The notes beneath the pieces were generated by a model. That model was not told the origin of the DNA. It saw only the letters and a program-made list of their open reading frames with translations, and did no database searches. This document shows positions 26,914 to 36,268 of a stretch of DNA of 64,000 bases, one piece after another. Position 1 is the stretch's first letter. Every line of letters begins with the position of its first letter. The translations under genes were made by a program, and so were the position numbers. This stretch comes from Leptospira bourretii (GTDB lineage: Bacteria; Spirochaetota; Leptospiria; Leptospirales; Leptospiraceae), in NCBI RefSeq assembly GCF_004770145.1, contig NZ_RQFW01000003.1, forward strand, positions 1-64,000, written 5' to 3'.

Positions 26914-28696
26914 GAACACTTGATTCTTTAGGTAAGGTGAAAAAAAACCTTGAACCCTTACCTAATTCACTTTCCACACGAATACTGCCACCATGTTTTT
27001 CGATAAATTCTTTGCACAAAATCAAACCAAGAGCAGTGCCTCTTTCCCCAATCGTACCAGGCATACTCGTTTGTTTGGCATCAATTCGAAATAACTTTTT
27101 TCTAATTTCTTCGTTGATACCAATTCCAAAATCAGTGATACAAATTTGAATGTCATTTTCTATAGATTCTGCTGATATCCTAACTTCAGCATTAGGTTGA
27201 GAATACTTAACCGCATTGGAAATTAGATTCCTAAGTATAGTTTCTATCATTTTTTCGTCCGCATACGCAGTTGTATTAGGATCAACCGAGTTCTTTACTA
27301 TTATGGATTTGTTTTGAATCGAAAAAGAAACAGAAGCTATTGCCGATTCTATGGAGCGATATAAAGAGATACTCTCTGGAAAAAAAGCAATTTCTCCAGT
27401 TTGCGATCTTGCCCAAGTCAGTAAGTTTTCTAAAAGATTATAAATTTCACCAGAAGATTGAAAAAGAATACTCAAATCATTTTTTGTTCGTTTTAAGGGT
27501 CTTGCATCTAAATCTTCTAAAATCATACCAGCAAAGGTATTCATCCCGCCAATCGGGCCTTTTAAATCATGTGCAATGATCGAAAAAAATTTATCCTTAG
27601 TATGATTCAATAACTGTAATTCGGAAAAAAACTTATTCTTTTCTATTTCAGCTTTTTTTCTTTTATCAATGTTTCTTGAGACACCTAATATACTAATCGA
27701 ACCATTGGGATTCCATTGAAAGACTGTATTTGCTTCGATCCAAATTGTTGAGCCATCTTTACAGTATTGTTCGACTTCGTCACTAAACGGTTTTCTTTCT
27801 CCTGTTTCTCTAAATTCTTGGATTCTCGTCGACAATACGTCCATTATATATTTAAAAGAAGTTGGTGTGAACGAATCTTGCACTGAATGAAGAACTGCCT
27901 CTTCCGAAGTAAAACCTGTAATGTTAACTATCGAAGGACTGACATAGAGATACTTTTTGTCATCATAATTTAATACCCAAATGACATCTGAAGTATTTTC
28001 AGCAAGCAAACGATATTTCTGTTCACTTTCCTCTTGACCTTTAATGAAGATATCAATACACATCATCAAAAAGCCAAATGTCATCATGACAGAAGTTACA
28101 TAAAAAAACAAATAGGTGATGTCTTGAATGGGTCCTTTTCCAAATGCTATTTGCGAAACAGAAACATCAGCGAATGTATAATACAAAAAACGAAAAAATA
28201 AAAAAACGCCACAGGCTAAATAGAAAAAAGCTGCAAAATGACTTGATAGTCTTGCTTTTCTATTTGCTGCTAAGATGGTTTTAGAAGACAATATGAGTTG
28301 AATAGAAGCTGCAAAAGATATTAATGAAATTCGATATTTTGGCGCAAGATCAGAAAAATGGTGTAATACCAACAAAACAAATACGAAAACAACAGAGAAA
28401 AGTCCCGACTTCCACATTGTCTTTCTATCAAACATTGATAGTATGATGTTATTAGAATAAACGAGTGATAAAAGTATTAGTGAGTTCCCTGCGCTGATAG
28501 AAATCCAGTCCGGGATAACACCGCGGAGAGCTCCCATCACTACCCATCCTAGGGCCTGTAATAAAGTGGCAATTGACCAATCTTTAACAAAGCGAAGCCT
28601 TTGGAAATAACCTCTTGCCGCAAACCAAAGTCCCCCAGACATTAGCAAACATCCAACGATGTTTATAAATACAACTGTGCGAGGGTCTATGTTCAT
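26894..28696 (-). CDS. Membrane sensor histidine kinase with PAS domain
   Basis: 600 aa. About seven TM helices occupy residues 1-215. They are followed by a PAS domain with a PAC-like tail (about 225-345: ENTSDVIWVLNYDDKKYLYV; SILGVSRNIDKRKKAEIEKN), a HisKA helix with the phospho-acceptor in SIIAHDLKGPIGG (His about 376), and a HATPase domain with N-box LRNLISNAVKYS, G1 ITDFGIGINEE and G2 GTALGLILC. All catalytic boxes are present. No response regulator is adjacent, so it is an orphan kinase here. It ends inside the 3' end of the adaptor gene. Confidence 0.92.
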   Translation of the reverse strand: MNIDPRTVVFINIVGCLLMSGGLWFAARGYFQRLRFVKDWSIATLLQALGWVVMGALRGVIPDWISISAGNSLILLSLVYSNNIILSMFDRKTMWKSGLFSVVFVFVLLVLHHFSDLAPKYRISLISFAASIQLILSSKTILAANRKARLSSHFAAFFYLACGVFLFFRFLYYTFADVSVSQIAFGKGPIQDITYLFFYVTSVMMTFGFLMMCIDIFIKGQEESEQKYRLLAENTSDVIWVLNYDDKKYLYVSPSIVNITGFTSEEAVLHSVQDSFTPTSFKYIMDVLSTRIQEFRETGERKPFSDEVEQYCKDGSTIWIEANTVFQWNPNGSISILGVSRNIDKRKKAEIEKNKFFSELQLLNHTKDKFFSIIAHDLKGPIGGMNTFAGMILEDLDARPLKRTKNDLSILFQSSGEIYNLLENLLTWARSQTGEIAFFPESISLYRSIESAIASVSFSIQNKSIIVKNSVDPNTTAYADEKMIETILRNLISNAVKYSQPNAEVRISAESIENDIQICITDFGIGINEEIRKKLFRIDAKQTSMPGTIGERGTALGLILCKEFIEKHGGSIRVESELGKGSRFFFTLPKESSVPIRERL

Positions 28697-28832
28697 TGAA
28701 GTTAGGAGAAACCCGAGATTTCAAATAAATGTTTTTTTAAGTCTGTAATTTTATCAACTACAAATGAGGGATGATAGGTGAATTTTGCAAAGCTTTCAAA
28801 TGCCAAACCTCAACAAAACTAAAATTAGGTGA

Positions 28833-29360
28833 TCAAAGAGAATCCAAAAGATATACCAATAAAGATTCAAATTCCTTTTGATTAGCAGGACTCAGTTTTA
28901 CTTTTTGTTTTTTATAGGATACAAATGAAAACGCAAGTGCATTGCCATGGATAAAATCAATTATAATGTTTAATGTTTTTTCAATATCGGCTTTTGGAAA
29001 AACCTTTTCAATTAAATATTCTAACGTTTGATTAAACGTCACAACAGAAGGAAACCCATTATAAGAATTTTTAATTAGGTATAGAGACATTCCTGGGTAG
29101 TCGAGAAATAGATTCCAATATTCATATAAAATTATTTTTAATGTTGATTTAGATGGTTTGTCAACAACAGCAACTTGGTCTTGGAACCGATTAAAGATTT
29201 GTTCTACCATCGCAAGAGTTAAAGCATCTTTATTTTCGAAGTAATGATAAACAGCCATCGGGTCCACACCTAATTTTGTAGCTAATTTCCGCATACTAAA
29301 GGATTCGTATCCGTCTTTTTCGCATATTTTCAGAGCAGTTTGAATTATTTTTTGTTTCAT
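28833..29360 (-). CDS. TetR-family transcriptional repressor
   Basis: 175 aa. The N-terminal TetR helix-turn-helix is clear: IIQTALKICEKDGYESFSMR, then KLATKLGVDPMAVYHYFENK. The C-terminal ligand domain is helical and of the class often found controlling efflux or reductase genes. It is divergent from the RibD-like reductase gene, and the 61-bp gap between them contains two palindromes (29375-29409) that fit TetR dimer sites. It probably represses itself and the reductase gene. Inducer unknown. Confidence 0.9.
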   Translation of the reverse strand: MKQKIIQTALKICEKDGYESFSMRKLATKLGVDPMAVYHYFENKDALTLAMVEQIFNRFQDQVAVVDKPSKSTLKIILYEYWNLFLDYPGMSLYLIKNSYNGFPSVVTFNQTLEYLIEKVFPKADIEKTLNIIIDFIHGNALAFSFVSYKKQKVKLSPANQKEFESLLVYLLDSL

Positions 29361-29374
29361 TTTTTGAATATTTA

Positions 29375-29409
29375 TTCTACAGTGTAGAAAAAAAGGTCTA
29401 CGCCGTAGA
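29375..29409. promoter_or_regulatory. Double TetR operator between divergent genes
   Basis: TTCTACagtGTAGAA at 29375-29389 and TCTACgccGTAGA at 29397-29409 are two perfect inverted repeats with the same half-site (TCTAC) and 3-bp spacers. Their centres are 21 bp apart, two helical turns, so two dimers would bind the same face. They lie in the only space available for both promoters. The second site ends 12 bp before the reductase ATG. Confidence 0.85.
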
Positions 29410-29421
29410 ATAATTCATATA

Positions 29422-29955
29422 ATGATACAGTATAAAGCATTTATTGCAAGCAGTTTAGATGGTTTTATCGCTAGAAAAAACGGGGCGCTCGATTGGCTCA
29501 CCTCCGAAGAATATAAGTTAGATAACGATGACTTTGGATATTCATCCTTTATGAAAGGAATTGATTGTATTGTTATGGGTAGGGTAACCTTCGAGACTGT
29601 TCTTGGCTTTGAACCATATCCTTTTGATTCTATCGCTGTTTACGTTTTCACCAATAATCTCGATTACAAATTTGAGTCCCGACATCCAATTTTTATTTTT
29701 AATGGAACCATTGAAAATTTAACGGCTACTTTAGTAAAACAACAGATGAAAGCAGCTTATGTGGATGGAGGGAAGCTAATTCAGCATTTTATCAAAGAAC
29801 AGGCGCTAAACGAGATTACAATCACCCGAACTCCGATTTTACTTGGCTCAGGCCTTCCTCTTTTCGGTGATTCTGCCCATGACCAAAAACTAGAACACAT
29901 ACAAACTTTGACATATCCCAATGGATTTGTTCAATCTACTTATCATCTGAAGTAA
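29422..29955 (+). CDS. RibD C-terminal / dihydrofolate reductase-like oxidoreductase
   Basis: 177 aa, the size of stand-alone RibD_C proteins (YyaP/YwjB type). The fold is visible in order: YKAFIASSLDGFIARKNGAL, DCIVMGRVTFETVL, YVDGGKLIQHFIKEQALNEI and TRTPILLGSGLPLFG, which are the NADPH and substrate-site motifs of the family. The true substrate of these small proteins is usually unknown. It is controlled by the divergent TetR gene through the double operator. No folate or riboflavin genes are nearby. Confidence 0.9.
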   Translation: MIQYKAFIASSLDGFIARKNGALDWLTSEEYKLDNDDFGYSSFMKGIDCIVMGRVTFETVLGFEPYPFDSIAVYVFTNNLDYKFESRHPIFIFNGTIENLTATLVKQQMKAAYVDGGKLIQHFIKEQALNEITITRTPILLGSGLPLFGDSAHDQKLEHIQTLTYPNGFVQSTYHLK

Positions 29956-30046
29956 TATGAACTTTTTGAAAGAAAACTTTTGGAAATTCAATCTTTGATT
30001 GAAGGAATGAGGGATTTGTGTTAGAGATTTTAGGACAAACCCACAA

Positions 30047-30089
30047 GCCCGCCTCCACCACCCTATTCAGGGTGGGGGCTTCCCCGGGC
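30047..30089. repeat. GC-rich nested inverted repeat (REP- or terminator-like)
   Basis: GCCCG at 30047-30051 pairs with CGGGC at 30085-30089, and inside it CCACCC at 30058-30063 pairs with GGGTGG at 30070-30075 across TATTCA. It stands out as very GC-rich in AT-rich DNA. There is no T-run, so it is not a standard intrinsic terminator. It lies after the reductase gene and before the methyltransferase gene, and may end the former transcript or be a dispersed intergenic repeat. Confidence 0.6.
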
Positions 30090-30101
30090 CAATGAGACAT
30101 A

Positions 30102-30899
30102 ATGCAATACATCCAATCCCCCCAAGACCCCAGGCTCGCCGACTACCAACTCCTCAAAGCAAAGGAAGACCCTTCCGATAAATTCATCGCTGACCATGAA
30201 AAAACGGCAGTCCGCCTCTTAAATTCCTCTCTTACTGTGGAATCTATATTTTGTATGCCCAAATACTGGGATAAACATAAAGATTTAATCCTATCCAGGT
30301 TGCCAGATGTGAACAGTTGTTTTATTGCCGACAAACAAGTGTTTGAAGATACGATTGGATTTTCCGTACACCAAGGGTTTATGGCTGTTGGTTTTCAAAA
30401 ATGGACTGAATTGCCCGAGGCAACTGCACCAATGTTATTTGTGAACTCAATCGTCGATAGTGAAAACATTGGCTCAATTTTACGGTCCGCAGCTGCATTT
30501 GGTATCAAAACCGTTCTCTTTGACAATAAATCCGCATCACCATATCTAAGAAGAAGTGTCAGAGTGTCCATGGGATCCCTTTTTCAGATCCAATTAGTTC
30601 GCATACAAAATTCAACAGAAACACTAACTTCTCTCAAAAAATCAGGTCACACATTATTATCTCTTAGCCTTCCTAGAGAAGGGAAAGATTTATTATCAAA
30701 AACTAAATCAATCTATGAAATTGGCAAACAAACAAAATTTGTATTGGTACTAGGTAACGAGGCAGAAGGAATCGATTCTAACATTCTCAATCTTTCAGAC
30801 AAATTAATTTATATTCCGATGAAAAATCAAATTGATTCTTTGAATGTATCTCATGCTTTCGCAGTTGCATTATCGCATCTAGTTGGTGAGTCCTCTTAA
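30102..30899 (+). CDS. SpoU/TrmH-family RNA 2'-O-methyltransferase
   Basis: 265 aa. An N-terminal substrate-binding domain (about 1-100) is followed by the SPOUT knot with all three motifs: NIGSILRSAAAFG (motif 1), LVLGNEAEGI (motif 2) and IPMKNQIDSLNVSHAFAVAL (motif 3). This places it with enzymes that methylate ribose 2'-OH in tRNA or 23S rRNA using SAM. The exact nucleotide cannot be told from sequence alone. Its last 4 bp overlap the convergent SrkA-like gene. Confidence 0.9.
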   Translation: MQYIQSPQDPRLADYQLLKAKEDPSDKFIADHEKTAVRLLNSSLTVESIFCMPKYWDKHKDLILSRLPDVNSCFIADKQVFEDTIGFSVHQGFMAVGFQKWTELPEATAPMLFVNSIVDSENIGSILRSAAAFGIKTVLFDNKSASPYLRRSVRVSMGSLFQIQLVRIQNSTETLTSLKKSGHTLLSLSLPREGKDLLSKTKSIYEIGKQTKFVLVLGNEAEGIDSNILNLSDKLIYIPMKNQIDSLNVSHAFAVALSHLVGESS

Positions 30900-31939
30900 T
30901 TTTCCCAATCCCAAAAAAAATCTTTGTTTGTCATCTCAGGTTCTATATCATTTTGATTTGAAACTTCAATCGACTGTTCCTCCAAATCCTTTTTAGCTGA
31001 CTCCAAATCCAAAGTTTCTTTTAACCAATATTCTTCAGTACCAAAGTGAGGAAATAAAGATGGAAACGAAGGATCTTCCCACCGTTTCGCAATCCATGCT
31101 GCATAATGAATGTATCTAATGATTCGTAGTGGCTCCACCAACTGTAACCAGTGTTCATCAAACTCTGCAAACATTGTGTAACCTTGCAAAAAGTCGAATA
31201 CATCCTTCTTTCGATCCGACTCACCTAACGGCAGGAGCATCCAAAAATCTTGTACAATAGGTCCCACCAAAAAATCATCAAAATCCAAAAGGCTGTATCC
31301 TTCGGATGAAACGAGTAGATTCCCTTTATGGCAATCTCCATGAATTCTTTGGAAAGGAATTTGATATTCTTTCACTAAAGATTCAAAAATTTCAAAGGAC
31401 CTAAGAGCCGTTATCCGATACCGCTCTTCCAAAGTTTTGTTTGGAATGAGCCCCTTTTCTAAAATAAAGTTTAAAGATTTTAACCCATAAGAAGGGATGT
31501 CAAGTGTGGGTCTATGAATCGACCCAAGTTTTTTTCCAACGGCATGGACTCGACCAAGAAGTGCACCTACTCTTTCTAAGTCACCTCCGGCAATTTCTTC
31601 CACGATCCGACCCTTCCGTAGAGGCCAAATGGCAAAATAAATCCCTGACCATTCAAATAAAGTTTTACCCTCTAAAGTGATGGGAGTTAATACCGGAATT
31701 TCTTCTAAGGAAAGTTCTAATAAAAAGCGATGTTCTTCTAAAATTTCATCGTAAGTCCATTTTCCTGGTCGATAAAACTTTACTACGATTCTTCCTGCAT
31801 TGGATGTTTCAATGTCGTAAACACGATTTTCTACACTATTTAAGGGATAAAATCTACCTGTCGTTTCATATCCCAATGATTCCAAAGCATTCAGTATGGA
31901 ATCAGGTGTTAGTTGGTAAAAAGAATGATTAATGTTCAA
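30896..31939 (-). CDS. srkA: SrkA/YihE-type stress-response protein kinase
   Basis: 347 aa, close to E. coli SrkA (328). It has an aminoglycoside-phosphotransferase-like kinase fold: NRVYDIET and RIVVKFYRPGKWTYDEILEE (ATP-site Lys), the catalytic loop RIHGDCHKGNLL and the metal-binding LLDFDDFLVGP. These match YihE/SrkA better than generic APH enzymes, especially the KFYRPGKW segment. Known SrkA counteracts stress-induced death in E. coli. The C-terminal 40 residues (KKDLEEQSIEVSNQND on) form an acidic extension. It follows the response-regulator gene by 9 bp. Confidence 0.9.
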   Translation of the reverse strand: MNINHSFYQLTPDSILNALESLGYETTGRFYPLNSVENRVYDIETSNAGRIVVKFYRPGKWTYDEILEEHRFLLELSLEEIPVLTPITLEGKTLFEWSGIYFAIWPLRKGRIVEEIAGGDLERVGALLGRVHAVGKKLGSIHRPTLDIPSYGLKSLNFILEKGLIPNKTLEERYRITALRSFEIFESLVKEYQIPFQRIHGDCHKGNLLVSSEGYSLLDFDDFLVGPIVQDFWMLLPLGESDRKKDVFDFLQGYTMFAEFDEHWLQLVEPLRIIRYIHYAAWIAKRWEDPSFPSLFPHFGTEEYWLKETLDLESAKKDLEEQSIEVSNQNDIEPEMTNKDFFWDWEN

Positions 31940-31948
31940 TTTGATAAT

Positions 31949-32845
31949 TTAATTGATGATTCTGTTCCGACCTGAGGACTTTGCTTCATATAATAATTTA
32001 TCAGCTGTTCTAAGAATTTCGATTGGATTTTCGACTTCAGAAATATCTCCGCCAGCAACACCTCCACTGAAAGAAACTTTAAATTTCTGACCTGCCTCTG
32101 ATTCCAACTCAATGTTAGAGACTTTTTCTCTTATCTTATCCAAAACACGTGTGGCATCCGGTACACCAGTTTCAGGAAAAACGATGACAAACTCTTCCCC
32201 ACCAAATCTAGAAATAATATCTGACTTTCGCAAACAAGACTTCAGTTCTGAAGCGATTTTTTTTAGAACAATATCTCCAGTCTCATGGCCATAAGTATCA
32301 TTTACCTTTTTAAAAAAATCAATATCAATCATAGCCAATGATAAGTTATGTTTATGTCTTTTACATCGTTGAAACTCTTGCTCTATCCTTTCTTCCATAT
32401 AACGTCGGTTATATAAACCAGTCATTACATCGCGGATTGCAGTTTCTCTGAGTTGATCATGTAAAGATTTCATCCGAAGAGCACTAAAGATCCTAGCCAA
32501 AAGCTCAATCTCTTTTGCAGGTTTTGTGATATAATCGGTAGCACCTGCTTCAATGGCAAGTTTTAGGTTTTCAGGTTCTGTATGGCCTGTGACCATAATG
32601 ATAGGAAGCCAACCCACTGGAGAAGAAGAGAAAATCTCAGAAATCAACTCAATACCGGAACCGTCCGGTAATTCCCAATCCAAAAGAACCACATCAATTT
32701 GATCCTGACTAATGATCGCTCTGGCATCAGAAAGAGAGACCGCTTCAATAGGAACATAACCATGGTTAGAAATCCATCGATTGAGAAGTTTTCGCTGTAA
32801 TTCCGAATCTTCTATGATGAGAATTTTTTTTCCTTCTTTCTCCAT
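31949..32845 (-). CDS. Response regulator with GGDEF diguanylate cyclase domain
   Basis: 298 aa. A receiver domain (about 1-125) has the acidic pair ED near 12, the phospho-acceptor Asp in VVLLDWELP (about 56) and Lys in YITKPA (about 108). The GGDEF domain follows with GGEEF at about 215-219 and an RxxD inhibitory I-site (RKSD, about 206-209) five residues before it. Both domains look active. The enzyme would make c-di-GMP on phosphorylation and be feedback inhibited (PleD/WspR-like). It may share a transcript with the lipoprotein genes upstream and the kinase gene downstream. The partner kinase is not obvious; one candidate is the PAS kinase 3 kb away. Confidence 0.93.
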   Translation of the reverse strand: MEKEGKKILIIEDSELQRKLLNRWISNHGYVPIEAVSLSDARAIISQDQIDVVLLDWELPDGSGIELISEIFSSSPVGWLPIIMVTGHTEPENLKLAIEAGATDYITKPAKEIELLARIFSALRMKSLHDQLRETAIRDVMTGLYNRRYMEERIEQEFQRCKRHKHNLSLAMIDIDFFKKVNDTYGHETGDIVLKKIASELKSCLRKSDIISRFGGEEFVIVFPETGVPDATRVLDKIREKVSNIELESEAGQKFKVSFSGGVAGGDISEVENPIEILRTADKLLYEAKSSGRNRIIN

Positions 32846-32857
32846 ATTCCTAGGGTT

Positions 32858-34651
32858 TTATTTTTTCTTTTTTTTACCTAGTATTTTTTCAACTTCACCC
32901 TCTTCTAAAGGAACTTTTACTACAGTTCCTCCTTCTTTTCGGATTTGGTCCATATCAACAACGGCTCCAGTTAGTAATCCTGCGGCTTTTTTCGAGCCAT
33001 CCTTCACACCATAGACCACCCACTTCCCACCTTCAAGGGATAACACTAAATACGTACAATCCGCAACTGCCAACACAGAATGTGCGGACATATGCGAAAC
33101 AAATTCATAACTGAGTACAACTCCTGAACCAATCACGATGCCGCTGGGAACACCAACTGCTTTTGTTAACTGGTAGACTCCATAAGTTGTCCCGGTTCCA
33201 AAAGCTGCCGTGGTGCCTACTACTCCTACAGTTCCCGCCGCAACTTTCGTGGAGGTATAAGTCACTGCTTGTGCCGTTGCCGAAGCGCCTGTAAAGGTTG
33301 CCCCTGTAACAGTACCGGAAACAGCAAGTCCACCACCAAGAACTGTCTGTGCTGTTGTGACTCCCACAAGACTCATGGGCGCTAAAATATATTTCCCTGA
33401 TGATTCTGTCACAACGGCAGCTGTTTTAACAGAATAAGCAGATGTTTTTCTCGCTACGGCAGAAGTGACTTTTGCACCTTTCTCCATAGATTGAACCGAT
33501 TCTTTCAAAACGACTTCCGTACTATTCAACAAAGCACCTAACGCAAGCTCTACACTTGGTGCAGTGATATAAACAACACCTTTCCCTGCCAAAGTAAATG
33601 TTTCTACCAAACAATAGAGACTTGAACCTGCGGCAGTTGTAATGTATGCAGATGGATAAATGATTCCATTCCAAGTAACATACCCAACAGAGAGAATTGT
33701 TATTTTCCCAATTGGTTTGATAACACTGTCATAAAACAAAGCTTTCACTGTTCGTGAAAAAAACTTAAGAAGGGCCAAAGGAACACCTTCACCATCCGCA
33801 ATCGATTCAATATCTGCCTTGGCTCGACCAAATTCTTGCGAAGTATCCTTTCCATAAGAAAAAAAAGTTTCTTTCCAAGTCCCAAAAATTTTATCCGATA
33901 CGGAAGACCGATGATCGTCAATTTCAGCAAATCTTCGTTTCCAAGTTCCTGATTTAAACTCCTCATACGATTCATTGTACGAAGATTTCAGCGCATCATC
34001 TAAATCCACATAGCCATACACAGTGGATTCATATGTCTTCTGGAATTTTTCTTTGTATTCATTGAACCTTTTTTTAGTTGAAGGAGAATTGTCTTTTTCT
34101 TCTTTCTGATTCAATTGCATATTCGCCCAATCATCCCATTCTTTCCGGGTGGCGATTGAGTTTTTAATCACCGCTTGATGAGATTCAATGCCTCGCTCCC
34201 AAGAAGTACCAATCAACCCATAAGATTCAGCCACAGAACTATACATAACAAATAACCCAGGTTTGGTGGCGTTCTCATTCAAATACTGAATGGCAGCTTC
34301 TCCACCTTCGTTCAACTTACCCGCGGCTGACCAACTCATTTTGGTTCCATCTTTGACAATAACAACAGACTCTCGTGCTTTCAAAACCGACTTTGAAAAT
34401 TCTTCTCCTGCGAACCCAAGCCTTTGGTCCATAACATAGATTGTAGATTCATGAAAAGGAGGAATGAACTTGATACTTGTTCCTTTTACTGGAAGTGCCC
34501 CTTGGTAATAAAGAGACTTATGCCCCTCGAGTGCTAACTTTTTTGTATTCTTTAGTGGATCTTCAGTCTTTTTATCAGAACCCGAACAATGTAAGAGTAA
34601 AATAAGTATAGTGAAAGCTAAAAAAATAAATTGGTATGGTTTTGATTTCAT
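32858..34651 (-). CDS. Large lipoprotein of unknown function (paralogue of the next gene upstream)
   Basis: 597 aa. Signal peptide with lipobox L-L-L-H-C. The first 270 mature residues are charged and helical. From about 290 to 540 the protein is built of small and hydrophobic residues (runs of Ala, Gly, Val, Thr, Ser: GGGLAVSGTVTGATFTGASA). It ends with a conserved-looking element (GAVVDMDQIRKEGGTVVKV) and a run of lysines. The 34648-36126 product has the same layout and ending, so the pair arose by duplication. They overlap by 4 bp. The long small-residue region could be membrane-inserting or beta-helical; I do not recognise the family. Confidence 0.8.
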   Translation of the reverse strand: MKSKPYQFIFLAFTILILLLHCSGSDKKTEDPLKNTKKLALEGHKSLYYQGALPVKGTSIKFIPPFHESTIYVMDQRLGFAGEEFSKSVLKARESVVIVKDGTKMSWSAAGKLNEGGEAAIQYLNENATKPGLFVMYSSVAESYGLIGTSWERGIESHQAVIKNSIATRKEWDDWANMQLNQKEEKDNSPSTKKRFNEYKEKFQKTYESTVYGYVDLDDALKSSYNESYEEFKSGTWKRRFAEIDDHRSSVSDKIFGTWKETFFSYGKDTSQEFGRAKADIESIADGEGVPLALLKFFSRTVKALFYDSVIKPIGKITILSVGYVTWNGIIYPSAYITTAAGSSLYCLVETFTLAGKGVVYITAPSVELALGALLNSTEVVLKESVQSMEKGAKVTSAVARKTSAYSVKTAAVVTESSGKYILAPMSLVGVTTAQTVLGGGLAVSGTVTGATFTGASATAQAVTYTSTKVAAGTVGVVGTTAAFGTGTTYGVYQLTKAVGVPSGIVIGSGVVLSYEFVSHMSAHSVLAVADCTYLVLSLEGGKWVVYGVKDGSKKAAGLLTGAVVDMDQIRKEGGTVVKVPLEEGEVEKILGKKKKK

Positions 34652-36126
34652 TTTTCTTCAGACACCTTTGTTTTTGCGCGTTTTTTTTGTTCTTCGATCT
34701 CGGCATCCAAAACTTTTTTTATGATCTTTGGATCATCCGTTAATATCTTCACTTTCCCTGCTTTTTTTGCTTCTTCTAAATCAATCACCGATCCAGTGGG
34801 TGCATCATCAAAAGGGGAATAATTTCCTTTTACCGTAGCGATCACAACACGAGGGCCATCATAAAAAATTAAAATTGGCCCATCCACAGCAGTAAGCAGC
34901 AATTGGGATGGTAAAACGGTCATCGCTGCATATCCTAATACCATCCCAGAACTCATTGCATACATACCTGCCTCAGCTGTACCTTTTGACAAATCGTATA
35001 ACATTCCTGTAGCGAAGGCTGTTGTATCAATGGTTGCACCACCCGCAACACCGATGGCTCCTCCAGTCGTTGTGGCAGCAACAGAAGTCACTTGGTTAAA
35101 AGCAGCAAGCGTTGTTCCACCTGCATAAGTCGGAATTGTAGAAGATGCGGAGAGGATCCCGATAGAACTAAAAAGACCTGCTTCCAAGGTCGGTGAAAGC
35201 ACCCGATAACCCGTTTGCGTTGAATAATAAAGTACGACTCCCGTTGAAATCAAAGCATTGGATGAAAAATTCATGGTTTGCGAAAGGGGAACATACACTC
35301 CATTGACAACAAGAATCTCTCCCGTATTTTTACCAGTTTTCGCAATAGGTGCGATCATTACTTCTTTTAGTGCCACTGAATATCCTTGGAAAATATCTAC
35401 GAGAGCTAAAAGGGCATTCCCTCGCTCACCTGATGCTTCATAATTTTTTGTAAACTCATCAGATGCTTTTGAAAAAGAATCACTCCATGCGGAAATGATA
35501 TTTTTAGAATTTTGATTCAGAGTGGCACTAAACAGGTCGTTCAATTTCTTTGAGGAAGAATCTCGTTTCAAACCAAGTTCATCTAAAGTCGAATTCAATC
35601 GTCTGAAATCTGCCTCAGCCCTAGGAACCAAATAAATATAACCGAGAACAAATCTCGATCCGGCTTCTTTAAAACTATCTTTCGAAGTTTTCCATTCTGT
35701 TTTACTCAGTTGCCAAGCTGCATCGTAAATATCTCCTGTTCTACTAGACGAATCAGTCATACCAGCATTCACCCAAGAAGAGACTGATGCCATTGTGTCC
35801 CCTAATTCTCCAGGATAATCAGAGCTTCTTTTTTTCATATGGACAAGGACCATGGCTTTGGCAACGCGAGCGCTAATCCCTCCGTTCTCATAAACCAAAT
35901 CCATACTCTTTTTCCCCGAAGGAATGACAGCCCATCCATTTTCCAATAGATTCTTTCTAGAACCATAAGAATTGGCAGTTAAGGGAGCGATCTTTTTGAA
36001 TGTTTGAGGTTTGTTATTAGTGATCACTGACTCACCGAAAACTTTATCTGTTTTGGGGGAACCAGAACATTGCAAGAATAAGGTGACAACTAACAAAAAG
36101 TAATATTTGGTAGAAACGGATTTCAT
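34648..36126 (-). CDS. Large lipoprotein of unknown function
   Basis: About 492 aa from the ATG at 36126; an in-frame TTG at 36165 would add 13 residues in front of the signal peptide and is less likely. Lipobox L-F-L-Q-C. Helical charged N-terminal half (about 30-250), then a Gly/Ala/Thr/Ser-rich hydrophobic region (TTGGAIGVAGGATIDTTAFA), then GSVIDLEEAKKAGKVKIL near the C-terminus, which parallels the ending of the neighbouring paralogue. The gene is divergent from opgG with about 140 bp between. The neighbour may be translationally coupled through ATGA. Function unknown. Confidence 0.78.
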   Translation of the reverse strand: MKSVSTKYYFLLVVTLFLQCSGSPKTDKVFGESVITNNKPQTFKKIAPLTANSYGSRKNLLENGWAVIPSGKKSMDLVYENGGISARVAKAMVLVHMKKRSSDYPGELGDTMASVSSWVNAGMTDSSSRTGDIYDAAWQLSKTEWKTSKDSFKEAGSRFVLGYIYLVPRAEADFRRLNSTLDELGLKRDSSSKKLNDLFSATLNQNSKNIISAWSDSFSKASDEFTKNYEASGERGNALLALVDIFQGYSVALKEVMIAPIAKTGKNTGEILVVNGVYVPLSQTMNFSSNALISTGVVLYYSTQTGYRVLSPTLEAGLFSSIGILSASSTIPTYAGGTTLAAFNQVTSVAATTTGGAIGVAGGATIDTTAFATGMLYDLSKGTAEAGMYAMSSGMVLGYAAMTVLPSQLLLTAVDGPILIFYDGPRVVIATVKGNYSPFDDAPTGSVIDLEEAKKAGKVKILTDDPKIIKKVLDAEIEEQKKRAKTKVSEEK

Positions 36127-36268
36127 AAGATGAGGGAATTCTATAGAGAGGTTTGAATTATGCAATAGAAAAAAACTTTCCTCTTGCTAAATCCATGTTT
36201 AGTGAGACAAAATTGCCACAATAGATTATTTACGTGACCCCATAGATTCAATTATTATCATTACTCCT

